A DNA stretch of 12,210 bases from an uncultured Faecalibacterium sp. (GCA_900540455.1 UQGD01000047.1:1-12210), one strand, 5' to 3'. Positions 1 to 6,454 are shown, numbered from the stretch's first letter. Translations and numbers: made by a program. The notes: generated from the letters alone by a model not told the origin.

Positions 1-100
1 AGCCCTTTACAGGGTGCTATGGGGCAAATCTCTCAGCCAGAACCAATGTTTTCTTGTCCGGAGGCAGCCTTTGGCTGAGGGGCTTTTGTTCTGTCTGCGG
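1..100. other. Non-coding tail left of the CDF gene
   Basis: I see no supportable gene here. The stretch lies downstream of the leftward CDF transporter stop codon. It contains a small perfect hairpin, CAGCC-TTT-GGCTG, at about 66-78. On the leftward transcript this hairpin is not followed by a T-tract, so it is only a weak terminator candidate. On the plus strand a short GGCTTTTGTT follows it. The open frames crossing this region are antisense to the transporter and carry no recognisable domain. Confidence 0.4.
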
Positions 101-985
101 TTACGGCAGCAGGATCAGCTCACAGGTACACTCTGCAAAGCTGGACTGCAGCGCCTGGTTTGCCTGGTGGAGCGCCGCTTTCAGGTCCGGGACTGCCAGC
201 GCGTCGCCCTCCACACGGAAATACACCGCCACCCAGAGGTGACGTCCGGTCTTGGTCACGTCGTAGAACACCGGCTCAAACTGATACTGCCGCAGGATGG
301 GGGCGCACTGCTCCTTGATCTGCGCCATGCAGCACTGCTCCGGCGAGAAAAGGAACAGCTCCCGGATCGCACTCCACAGCACTTTGATGCTCTCCGGCAG
401 CATAAACACCATCACCAGCACAGCCACGATCTGGTCAAAATACGGCACGATGAGGGCAAGCGGTGTCCGCTCCAGATAGCGGGACGTAAAAAAGGCTGCC
501 GCCATGCCCAGACTGTACAGGATATCCAGCCGCCAGCCCAGCAGCTCCGCATCAATGGTGGGAGAAGTCAGGTTCCGGCTGAGGCGCTTCATCACCAAAA
601 AGATCACAAGACTGGCGATGCCCAACACGCACTGGAACTCCGCCACCAGGTCATGATCCACCCGGTTGCCGCCGGACAGTACCGACTCGATAACACCAGC
701 TGATACGCCCATCGTCACCGACAGCATCATAACACCTTTGATGATGACGAACACCGACTCTACCTGAAAATACCCATACGGATGCTTTTCCGATACTGGT
801 TTGTGGAACAGCGGCGTCAGGAAGATCAGCAGTGCAATAAACACCAGCTCCGACAGGTCGTATACCGCATCGGTCAGCGCCGACTGCGAGCGGCTGTAGA
901 TCGCAAAAATGAACTCCGCAACGGCGAATGCAAGGCCGGAGAGAAAGGAGATCATCAGGATCTGTTTTTCACGTTTTTCGGTCAT
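101..985 (-). CDS. Cation diffusion facilitator (CDF) family transporter, atypical metal site
   Basis: A 294-residue membrane protein with the CDF layout: about six hydrophobic helices (roughly residues 10-205), then a soluble C-terminal domain (about 210-294). The family signature HPYGY is at 68-72. In the second helix D39 and D43 match the paired acidic metal ligands of YiiP (D45/D49), in TDAVYDLSE. In the fifth helix D154 matches YiiP D157, but the position of the usual histidine (YiiP H153) is G150, in GWRLD. CDF proteins normally export Zn, Mn, Fe or similar divalent metals by proton antiport; the missing ligand makes the substrate uncertain. The start is supported by an AAGGAGG-like site 11-12 bases upstream. 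It has its own weak promoter and lies about 100 bp after the ABC-F gene. Confidence 0.85.
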   Translation of the reverse strand: MTEKREKQILMISFLSGLAFAVAEFIFAIYSRSQSALTDAVYDLSELVFIALLIFLTPLFHKPVSEKHPYGYFQVESVFVIIKGVMMLSVTMGVSAGVIESVLSGGNRVDHDLVAEFQCVLGIASLVIFLVMKRLSRNLTSPTIDAELLGWRLDILYSLGMAAAFFTSRYLERTPLALIVPYFDQIVAVLVMVFMLPESIKVLWSAIRELFLFSPEQCCMAQIKEQCAPILRQYQFEPVFYDVTKTGRHLWVAVYFRVEGDALAVPDLKAALHQANQALQSSFAECTCELILLP

Positions 986-1025
986 GGGTCAAAAACCCCC
1001 TCCTTATATGTGGCTGTTCAAGTCC

Positions 1026-1054
1026 ATGATAGCACAAACCCCCTCACAGAAAAA
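1026..1054 (-). promoter_or_regulatory. Candidate promoter of the CDF gene
   Basis: On the minus strand an extended -10, TG-C-TATCAT (hexamer 1026-1031), lies 17 bases after a poor -35, TTTTTC (1049-1054). The predicted start would be near 1019, giving a short leader before the ATG at 985. The weak -35 leaves this call uncertain. Confidence 0.4.
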
Positions 1055-1065
1055 GGACGGATTTT

Positions 1066-1087
1066 AACGCCGCTCCCGGCGGGCGTT
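1066..1087 (-). terminator. Weak hairpin after the ABC-F gene
   Basis: An inverted repeat AACGCC / GGCGTT (1066-1071 and 1082-1087) lies at the ABC-F stop codon. On the minus strand the nearest T-tract (TTTTT) begins only about 11 bases after the stem, so termination is probably partial and read-through into the CDF gene is possible. Confidence 0.3.
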
Positions 1088-2643
1088 CAGCCCTGCTGCT
1101 GTTCCGGCGGCAGCAGCCGCAGGCCCTGCAGCTCCAGCCGATAGACGTCGGTACACACCTGCGCCAGGTACCGCCGGTCGTGGGAGACGGACAGGATCGC
1201 CCCCGGAAAAGCTGCCAGCATCTCCCGCACCACCGGCCCGGTCAGCGGCGAGAGGCTGCGGGTCGGCTCGTCCAGCAGCAGCACATTGGCCCCGCTGTAC
1301 GTCAGCCAGAGCAGCAGCAGCTTGCTGCGCTGCCCGCCAGACAAGCGCAGCACCGGATGCTCCATCTCCTCCGGGGTGAATTTCAGGCAGCCCAGCAGGG
1401 TGCGGGCGGCCTCTGTTTCCTCTTTGCGTCCGCTGGGCGCCAAAAACTCCACCGGGGTCTTTTCCGCTGGCAGCAGCTCGCTGCTGTCCTGGGGCAGGTA
1501 TGCCGCCCGGATGCCGGGGCGCTGCTCCAGCGCCTGCCGGATGCAGGCCAGCAGCGTGGACTTGCCCGCTCCATTTCGGCCGGTCAGACCGATCTTCCGG
1601 GGCCCCTGCACCCGCAGCCGGATATCCTGCGCCAACAGGCGGCTGCCGTCCGGGGTCATGAGCCTGGGCAGCTCCAGTTCCAGCACCAGCTTGCCCGCCG
1701 GCAGGGGCGGCACATCCCGAAAAAACAGCTGGATGGCCTCCTCCCTCTCCGGCATGGAGGTGCGCCGAGCCTGCTCCCGTTCATACCGGTGCTCCAGCGC
1801 TTTTACCGCCCGCATCTTCTTTTTCAACAAATAGCCGCCGTGGGGGTCCTGCCGGGAGATGCTGCCAAGCTGATGCTCCACCTTTTGCTGGATACGGCGC
1901 AGTTTTTCCTCCTGCTGGGCAGCGGCCCGCTGTTCACTGCGGGCAATCCGTCCCTGACGCTCCTGCTGCGCTTCCCGCCAGGCACAGTAATCCCCATATC
2001 CCATAGCAAGGGTGGTGGCCTGGCAGCTGGTCTTGCGGCGCAGCTGCTCCAGATGGATGATCTTGTTTGCCACCCGTTCCAGCAATGTCTCGTCATGGGA
2101 GACGAACAGCAAGGTCCCCTCCCACCGGCACAGAAATTCTTCTAACCAGCGCAGGGTCTCGCCGTCCAGGTCGTTGGACGGCTCATCCAGCAGGAGCAGG
2201 GTGGGCTGCGCCAGCAGCAGGCGCAGCAGCTGAGCCTTGATCTTTTCCCCGCCGGAGAGACTGCCCAGCAGCCGGGTCTCGTAATAAATGGCGGGGTCCA
2301 GCCCCAGCTGGGCGGCCTGCCGAGCCAGCTCCTTGGGGGAATAGTCCCAGAACATCGGCTCCTGGCAGAAAAATTCATAGATCGTCTGCTGTGCCTGATC
2401 CTGCGGCAGGCTTTGGGGCAGATACCCCACCCGCTCCCCGGTCAGCACCCGCTGTCCTTCGGCTTCGGCATAAGGGGCGATGCACTCCGGCGCAGCCAGC
2501 CATTGCAGCAGGGTGGACTTTCCGTTGCCCTCCTCTCCGATCAGGGCGGCCTTGTCGCCGGGGTTCAGTGTCAGAGCAAAATCCTTCAGCAGCACCCGCA
2601 GATCTTTTTTATGCCGGATGGTAAGATGTTGGATTTGCAGCAT
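1087..2643 (-). CDS. ABC-F ATPase, probable ribosome-protection (antibiotic resistance) type
   Basis: A 518-residue soluble protein with two ABC ATPase domains and no membrane segment. Domain 1 has Walker A GEEGNGKST (36-44), signature LSGGEK (129-134), Walker B plus catalytic Glu LLLDEP (150-155) and VSHDE (181-185). A charged, Arg/Gln-rich helical linker covers about 200-320. Domain 2 has Walker A GRNGAGKST (355-363), LSGGQ (434-438), LLLDEP (455-460) and VSHDR (486-490). The tandem layout with a long linker is the ABC-F plan; such proteins bind the ribosomal E site and many dislodge lincosamides, streptogramins A, pleuromutilins or macrolides. The attenuator-type leader upstream supports a resistance role, but housekeeping ABC-F function cannot be excluded. 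The second-domain D-loop is unusual: DEPTRSLSPLTGP instead of the usual DEPTNHLD. The ATG has a GGAGGG site 6 bases upstream. Confidence 0.88.
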   Translation of the reverse strand: MLQIQHLTIRHKKDLRVLLKDFALTLNPGDKAALIGEEGNGKSTLLQWLAAPECIAPYAEAEGQRVLTGERVGYLPQSLPQDQAQQTIYEFFCQEPMFWDYSPKELARQAAQLGLDPAIYYETRLLGSLSGGEKIKAQLLRLLLAQPTLLLLDEPSNDLDGETLRWLEEFLCRWEGTLLFVSHDETLLERVANKIIHLEQLRRKTSCQATTLAMGYGDYCAWREAQQERQGRIARSEQRAAAQQEEKLRRIQQKVEHQLGSISRQDPHGGYLLKKKMRAVKALEHRYEREQARRTSMPEREEAIQLFFRDVPPLPAGKLVLELELPRLMTPDGSRLLAQDIRLRVQGPRKIGLTGRNGAGKSTLLACIRQALEQRPGIRAAYLPQDSSELLPAEKTPVEFLAPSGRKEETEAARTLLGCLKFTPEEMEHPVLRLSGGQRSKLLLLWLTYSGANVLLLDEPTRSLSPLTGPVVREMLAAFPGAILSVSHDRRYLAQVCTDVYRLELQGLRLLPPEQQQG

Positions 2644-2694
2644 AATGGGTCCCTCCTTTGCAGCGCAGCAAACCTGCGCCGCTCGTCAGGGGAC

Positions 2695-2726
2695 AAAAAA
2701 GGCCTGCCTCCGTTACCGGGGCAGGC
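2695..2726 (-). terminator. Intrinsic terminator inside the ABC-F leader
   Basis: On the minus strand the arms GCCTGCCCCG and CGGAGGCAGGC pair with a single bulged A around a GTAA tetraloop (GNRA type), and CTTTTTT follows at once. It lies about 50 bases upstream of the ABC-F start, so it would stop transcription before the gene unless the stem is disrupted. Confidence 0.85.
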
Positions 2727-2876
2727 ACTGGACCGCAGGCAAAAAAGCTTCTATGCCCAAAAGGGCAGAGAAGTCCTCCATGTGCTGTCCCGCTCTGATC
2801 CGCAGCAACGGCAAGCCAGCCCGCAGACGGCATCCCGTCAGCAGGGTCTTGTCCCGTTTCAAGTTCGGTCAGAGTT

Positions 2877-2888
2877 TCAGATGCGCAT
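2877..2888 (-). CDS. Three-codon upstream ORF (Met-Arg-Ile) in the ABC-F leader
   Basis: ATG CGC ATC TGA on the minus strand, preceded by an AAAGGA ribosome site with a 6-base spacer and beginning about 45 nt after the predicted transcription start. A ribosome stalled here by an antibiotic could change folding of the downstream leader. Its placement and good ribosome site are directly visible; its role as a sensor is inferred from known ABC-F attenuators. Confidence 0.6.
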   Translation of the reverse strand: MRI

Positions 2889-2938
2889 GGAAGTTCCTTT
2901 CTGCAACAAAGCTGCGTTATTTTGTATTATTGCAGCGG

Positions 2939-2967
2939 ATTATAACACAGAGTTTCCGGCTTGTCAA
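2939..2967 (-). promoter_or_regulatory. Perfect sigma-70-type promoter of the ABC-F leader
   Basis: Reading the minus strand, TTGACA (2962-2967) and TATAAT (2939-2944) are separated by exactly 17 bases. Such a strong promoter in front of a terminator-bearing leader fits constitutive initiation with control at attenuation. Confidence 0.9.
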
Positions 2968-2978
2968 GCCAAAGCCGG
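2956..2978. repeat. Dyad CCGGCTT / AAGCCGG overlapping the ABC-F -35 box
   Basis: A 7-bp inverted repeat (2956-2962 and 2972-2978) lies between the stop codon of the MORN-repeat gene and the ABC-F -10 box, with the -35 hexamer inside it. No T-tract follows on the minus strand, so it is either a poor terminator for the upstream gene or a protein-binding site on the ABC-F promoter. Confidence 0.5.
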
Positions 2979-2979
2979 T

Positions 2980-4767
2980 TCACTCCACCTCGGTAATGGT
3001 GATCTCCTCTTCCTCCTGTGCAGGGTCAGCCGCCATCTCCCAGGCAGGCTCCACGGGGGTGCCGTCCTCGGCATACGTCTTTACCTCTCCGTTGTAGCTG
3101 CCGTTTTTCAGCTCTGCTTCCAGCTGCAGCTGTCCATTTGGGTAATAGAGCTTATACGGCCCTTCCGGGACGCCATCGACATAATTCATCTCGATCTGCA
3201 GCTGGCGGACCCCCACTGGGTAATACTGCCGGGCCGGGCCGTTCAAAAGCCCCTCCCGGAAGGTCTGCTCTGCCATCACCTGGCCCGTCTCCGGGTAATA
3301 GTGCAGCCACTCGCCCTCCTGCAGGCCATTCTGGCACAGGCCCTCCATCACCATGCGGCCGGTCTCCGGGTCAAACTGCCGGGTCAGACCATGGCGCAGT
3401 CCGTTTTCAAACCAGGCATGATCCACCAGCACCCCGGCTTCGGTATACAAGGTAAACAAGCCATTCTGCTGGCCGTCCTTCCAGCGGCCGGTCTCCTTGA
3501 CCGCACCATTTGTATAGACCACATCCGGGCCGTCCAGCACGCCGTCCCGGTAGGTGTAAATATACAGAGAGTTTTCTGTGCGGGTACGCATCCGGCCTGT
3601 AAAGGGCTTATCGTCCCGCTGGCGAAGCAGCAGGCCGTCCTGGGTGTAGCAGCTGTCCTCCTCCGCTGCAGGCAGGTAACGGTATAGTACGGGGAGATTC
3701 TGCCAATAAAAGAGCCCGGCCGCCAGCGCCAGCAGCAGCACCTTGCTTGCCGCCGACAAGACCCGCCCTGCCGTGCCCAGCCCGGCAAACAGCCCACGGC
3801 TCAGCCAGCATGTCACCAGAAAGAGCCCCAGCCCGATGCCCAGCAGCACCGCGCCCCGCAGCAGCTGCGAAGCGGAGTTTGCATCCTCGATGCAGGCCGG
3901 TGCATCCGGCAGGTAGCGCACCTGCACCGCATCCCCCTCTTGGTAGAGATCAGGCTCCCAGGCCCTTGGCCCAGGCCAGGGTTCCGGCAGCCGGGCTTCT
4001 ATATACTGCCCGGACTCGGTCCTAAACGCCGCCACCGCAAAACTGGTGTAGCCCGCCCGGGGCTGTACCCGATGGGGGTTGGCCTGGTGCAGCTGGCTGA
4101 CGATGCGCACCACCTGACCCGATGCCTGCTGCCCCTGCACCCGCAGCCGCACAGAGCCCCACAGCGCAAACGCCCCCTGCAGTGTCAGCCAGAGCGCCAA
4201 GCCGGTAAACTGCAGCGCGAACCAAAACAGCAAAATGGTCATAAGCTTGCTCCCCTTGGGGCGGTCCTCCGCCTGTTCTTCCCCTCCGGCATCTGCCGAT
4301 GCAGCCGCAGCGGTGCTTTGGGGGCGGGCGCCCCGCACCGCATCTTCCAGCACAGACAGCCGCTGCTGCCAGTCCGCCCAGCTGCCCTCCTGCTGCCACT
4401 GCCTGACCAGCATCCGGGGCCTGCCTTGGATCACCCCCTGCCGCAATGCCGCCAGTGCCGCGGCTACCTCCTGCTGAGAAGCTGCGTCCAGCGTAAAACT
4501 GCGCACCCTCCGCAGCGCTTCCGGCGGACCGCTGAGGCCGCCTGTCTGCTGGAACTGCTCAAACAATTCCGCCAGCACCAGATAGACCCCGTCGAAATAA
4601 TCCGCATTCTGCGGTTCATCCTCCAGGCAGCTTGTCTTTCGGCAGAGAGCCAGCAGCCCCTGCATCGTCCAGTTAGGGTTTGTTTCTGCCTGGGCCGCCA
4701 GCACCTCCATCAAGGTGTCCAGCAGCAGATCGTCGGCATGGTCCTGCGTATTGATATAGTAGGTCAT
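2980..4767 (-). CDS. Membrane protein with DUF3592-like domain and C-terminal MORN/YwqK-type repeats
   Basis: A 595-residue protein. Residues 1-150 look helical and soluble, with an Ala/Glu-rich linker to about 172. A hydrophobic helix (about 175-204) precedes a beta-rich segment (about 208-292, with GQVV, GYTSFAVAAF, GDAVQVRYLPD) that resembles DUF3592. Two more hydrophobic helices follow (about 303-322 and 342-360). From about 385 to 575 there are some eight repeats of 22-24 residues of the form GxxxGxxxxYYPxGxxxxE (for example GEWLHYYPETGQVMAE at 485-500), typical of MORN_2/YwqK proteins. The tail is very acidic. The start at 4767 is chosen because GGAG lies 8 bases upstream; an in-frame ATG at 4824 has no ribosome site. 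YwqK-like proteins are sometimes labelled antitoxins, but no toxin partner is adjacent. Function unknown; a cell-envelope role is a guess. Confidence 0.75.
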   Translation of the reverse strand: MTYYINTQDHADDLLLDTLMEVLAAQAETNPNWTMQGLLALCRKTSCLEDEPQNADYFDGVYLVLAELFEQFQQTGGLSGPPEALRRVRSFTLDAASQQEVAAALAALRQGVIQGRPRMLVRQWQQEGSWADWQQRLSVLEDAVRGARPQSTAAAASADAGGEEQAEDRPKGSKLMTILLFWFALQFTGLALWLTLQGAFALWGSVRLRVQGQQASGQVVRIVSQLHQANPHRVQPRAGYTSFAVAAFRTESGQYIEARLPEPWPGPRAWEPDLYQEGDAVQVRYLPDAPACIEDANSASQLLRGAVLLGIGLGLFLVTCWLSRGLFAGLGTAGRVLSAASKVLLLALAAGLFYWQNLPVLYRYLPAAEEDSCYTQDGLLLRQRDDKPFTGRMRTRTENSLYIYTYRDGVLDGPDVVYTNGAVKETGRWKDGQQNGLFTLYTEAGVLVDHAWFENGLRHGLTRQFDPETGRMVMEGLCQNGLQEGEWLHYYPETGQVMAEQTFREGLLNGPARQYYPVGVRQLQIEMNYVDGVPEGPYKLYYPNGQLQLEAELKNGSYNGEVKTYAEDGTPVEPAWEMAADPAQEEEEITITEVE

Positions 4768-4850
4768 AGGCGTGTCTCCGTAAGCGATAGATGGGCACGG
4801 AATGGCACAAAAGCCATAAAACAACGGCGGCCAGCCCTTGTTTTTTGTTT

Positions 4851-4879
4851 ATAATAGCACAATTTCCCGGCATTGAAAA
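4851..4879 (-). promoter_or_regulatory. Promoter of the MORN-repeat membrane protein gene
   Basis: On the minus strand TTTTCA (4874-4879), 17 bases, then TATTAT (4851-4856) with an upstream TGC making an extended -10. The predicted start near 4844 gives a 5' UTR of about 77 nt and places the alternative ATG at 4824 too close to the 5' end to be favoured. Confidence 0.65.
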
Positions 4880-4950
4880 GAGTTTTTTCCATAATTCCGT
4901 CCCCGTCAGACACCCCGCCCTTCCTTATAGGAAAAGGTATTCGCACCATG

Positions 4951-4980
4951 TTTACACTATGTTACATTCCTCGTTATATT
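4951..4980 (+). promoter_or_regulatory. Candidate upstream promoter P1 of the alcohol dehydrogenase
   Basis: TTTACA (4951-4956), 18 bases, then TATATT (4975-4980); each hexamer matches consensus at 5 of 6 positions. The -10 end and predicted start overlap the 21-bp dyad at 4979-4999, which would suit repression. Confidence 0.45.
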
Positions 4981-4999
4981 TTTGGCAAAATGTCAAAAA
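4979..4999. promoter_or_regulatory. 21-bp operator-like dyad upstream of the alcohol dehydrogenase
   Basis: The arms TTTTTGGCA (4979-4987) and TGTCAAAAA (4991-4999) are inverted repeats with 8 of 9 positions matching, separated by AAA. The site overlaps the P1 -10 region, lies about 30 bp upstream of the P2 -35, and is about 100 bp from the divergent promoter at 4851-4879. The TTGnC-N5-GTCAA core is reminiscent of CRP/FNR-family sites. It is not a clear match to the TTGTTAA-type Rex consensus. The regulator is unknown. Confidence 0.5.
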
Positions 5000-5028
5000 T
5001 AAGGGTTTTCTTTCGGATAGGATGCCGA

Positions 5029-5057
5029 TTGATTTCTGTTCCCGGTTGCTCTATAAT
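5029..5057 (+). promoter_or_regulatory. Promoter P2 of the alcohol dehydrogenase
   Basis: TTGATT (5029-5034), 17 bases, then a perfect TATAAT (5052-5057). The predicted start near 5064 gives a 5' UTR of about 170 nt. Confidence 0.75.
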
Positions 5058-5119
5058 CAAAATATAGAAACTTTCGTCCTGCATTCCTTTTGGGGCGGTG
5101 TGCACCTTTTGGCAGTGTT

Positions 5120-5156
5120 TTCCGGGGCATTCCCGTCCCGGAAGCGTTCCGTTTTT
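5120..5156 (+). promoter_or_regulatory. Competing hairpins in the alcohol dehydrogenase 5' UTR
   Basis: The segment CCCGGAA (5137-5143) can pair with upstream TTCCGGG (5120-5126, 7 bp). Alternatively its CGGAA part can pair with downstream TTCCG (5147-5151, loop GCG), directly followed by TTTTT. The two folds exclude each other and the second resembles a small intrinsic terminator, so this could be an attenuator. The 5-bp terminator stem is short. Confidence 0.35.
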
Positions 5157-5236
5157 CACCACGCTGCGGCCTATGCCGAGCCGGGGCGGACGTATCTCCC
5201 GGGGGATGCAGCGGTAATTATAGGAGGTATACGCCA

Positions 5237-6454
5237 ATGGCTCGTTTTACTCTTCCCCGCGATCTGTACCACGGCAAGGGCTCTCTGGAGGCCCTGAAGT
5301 CCTTCACCGGCAAAAAGGCTATGATCTGTGTGGGCGGCGGCTCCATGAAGCGCTTCGGCTTCTTGGATCGTGCTGTTTCCTACCTGAAGGAAGCCGGCAT
5401 GGAGGTCGAACTGTTTGAAGGCATCGAGCCGGATCCCTCTGTGGAGACCGTCATGCGCGGTGCTGACGCCATGCTGAAGTTCGAGCCGGACTGGATCATC
5501 GCCATGGGCGGTGGCTCCCCCATCGACGCTGCAAAGGCTATGTGGATCAAGTACGAGTACCCCGACATCACCTTTGAGGATATGTGCAAGGTATTCGGCA
5601 TCCCGCCGCTGCGCCGCAAGGCTCACTTCTGCGCGATCTCTTCCACCTCCGGCACTGCTACCGAGGTGACCGCTTTCTCCATCATCACCGACTACCAGAA
5701 GGGCATCAAGTACCCCATCGCCGACTTTGAGATCACCCCCGATGTGGCCATCGTGGACCCTGACCTGGCAGAGACCATGCCCCAGAAGCTGGTCGCTCAC
5801 ACCGGTATGGACGCCATGACCCACGCCATCGAGGCTTATGTTTCCACCGCTCACTGTGACTACACCGATCCTCTGGCCGTCTTTGCGATCCGCATGATCC
5901 AGAGCGACCTGGTGGACAGCTACAACGGCGACATGAGCAAGCGTGACGCAATGCACAACGCACAGTGCCTGGCCGGTATGGCATTCTCCAACGCACTGCT
6001 GGGCATCGTGCACTCCATGGCCCACAAGACCGGCGCTGCCTTTGCTGACTACGGCGCACACATCGTCCACGGCGCTGCCAACGCTATGTACCTGCCCAAG
6101 GTCATCGCTTTCAACGCCAAGGACCCCGAGGCTAAGAAGCGCTACGGCGTGATCGCCGACGAGATGAAGCTGGGCGGCACCAACGATGACGAGAAGGTCC
6201 GTCTGCTGATCGACTACCTGCGCGGCATGAACGACGCACTGAACATCCCCCACTGCATCGGCCACTACGGCCCGGATTCTTACCCGGCTGAGCAGGGCTT
6301 TGTGCCGGAGGAAGTGTTCCTGGAGCGTCTGCCTGAGATCGCCAAGAACGCCATCGCAGACGCCTGCACCGGCTCCAACCCCCGTCAGCCCAGCCAGGAG
6401 GAGATGGAGAAGCTGCTCAAGTGCTGCTACTACGACACCGAGGTGGATTTCTAA
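5237..6454 (+). CDS. Iron-containing (type III) alcohol dehydrogenase
   Basis: A 405-residue cytosolic enzyme of the Fe-ADH family, resembling butanol dehydrogenases and the C-terminal half of AdhE; it should interconvert an alcohol and an aldehyde with NAD(P)H, here most likely in fermentation. The nucleotide-binding loop GGGSPID is at 91-97 and STSGTATEVT at 136-145. Metal ligands by family alignment are D192, H196 (TGMDAMTHAIEAYVS) and H259 (GIVHSMAHKTG). The last His is probably H278 in HIVHGAANA, with about five more residues before it than in FucO or AdhE. The ATG at 5237 has TAGGAGG 9 bases upstream; an upstream in-frame ATG at 5090 adds residues unlike the family. Codon choice is strongly biased to C-ending, AAG and CTG codons, suggesting high expression. 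It is monocistronic with a strong terminator. The exact substrate cannot be read from sequence. Confidence 0.92.
   Translation: MARFTLPRDLYHGKGSLEALKSFTGKKAMICVGGGSMKRFGFLDRAVSYLKEAGMEVELFEGIEPDPSVETVMRGADAMLKFEPDWIIAMGGGSPIDAAKAMWIKYEYPDITFEDMCKVFGIPPLRRKAHFCAISSTSGTATEVTAFSIITDYQKGIKYPIADFEITPDVAIVDPDLAETMPQKLVAHTGMDAMTHAIEAYVSTAHCDYTDPLAVFAIRMIQSDLVDSYNGDMSKRDAMHNAQCLAGMAFSNALLGIVHSMAHKTGAAFADYGAHIVHGAANAMYLPKVIAFNAKDPEAKKRYGVIADEMKLGGTNDDEKVRLLIDYLRGMNDALNIPHCIGHYGPDSYPAEQGFVPEEVFLERLPEIAKNAIADACTGSNPRQPSQEEMEKLLKCCYYDTEVDF

Larger units (their letters stand above)
2644..2932 (-). promoter_or_regulatory. Attenuator leader of the ABC-F gene
   Basis: The predicted transcript starts near 2932 and runs about 290 nt before the ABC-F ATG. 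In order it holds a short upstream ORF (2877-2888), a small GACGG/CCGTC hairpin (about 2828-2841), a TGCCC-TTTT-GGGCA hairpin (2754-2767) and a strong intrinsic terminator (2695-2726). The GGGCA arm of the second hairpin could instead pair with TGCCC in the left arm of the terminator, giving a simple antiterminator. The layout (uORF, alternative stems, terminator, ABC-F gene) matches the ribosome-mediated attenuation known for ABC-F resistance genes such as vmlR and vga(A). The pairing scheme is my inference. Confidence 0.7.

Noticed and set aside
1180..2145. A 321-codon plus-strand frame opposite the ABC-F gene
   Set aside because: It is a shadow of the ABC-F coding frame; the minus strand has complete Walker and signature motifs.
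2609..2833. A 74-codon minus-strand frame through the ABC-F leader
   Set aside because: It has no ribosome site, runs through the attenuator terminator and overlaps the ABC-F start; the three-codon uORF is better supported.
3940..4854. A 304-codon plus-strand frame opposite the MORN-repeat gene, and a 424-codon one at 2413-3687
   Set aside because: Both cross promoters or leader elements of real minus-strand genes and give Pro/Gln/Leu-rich products without domains.
5171..6265. A 364-codon open frame on the minus strand opposite the alcohol dehydrogenase
   Set aside because: It mirrors a strongly biased gene and its low-complexity Val/His/Gly-rich product resembles no family.
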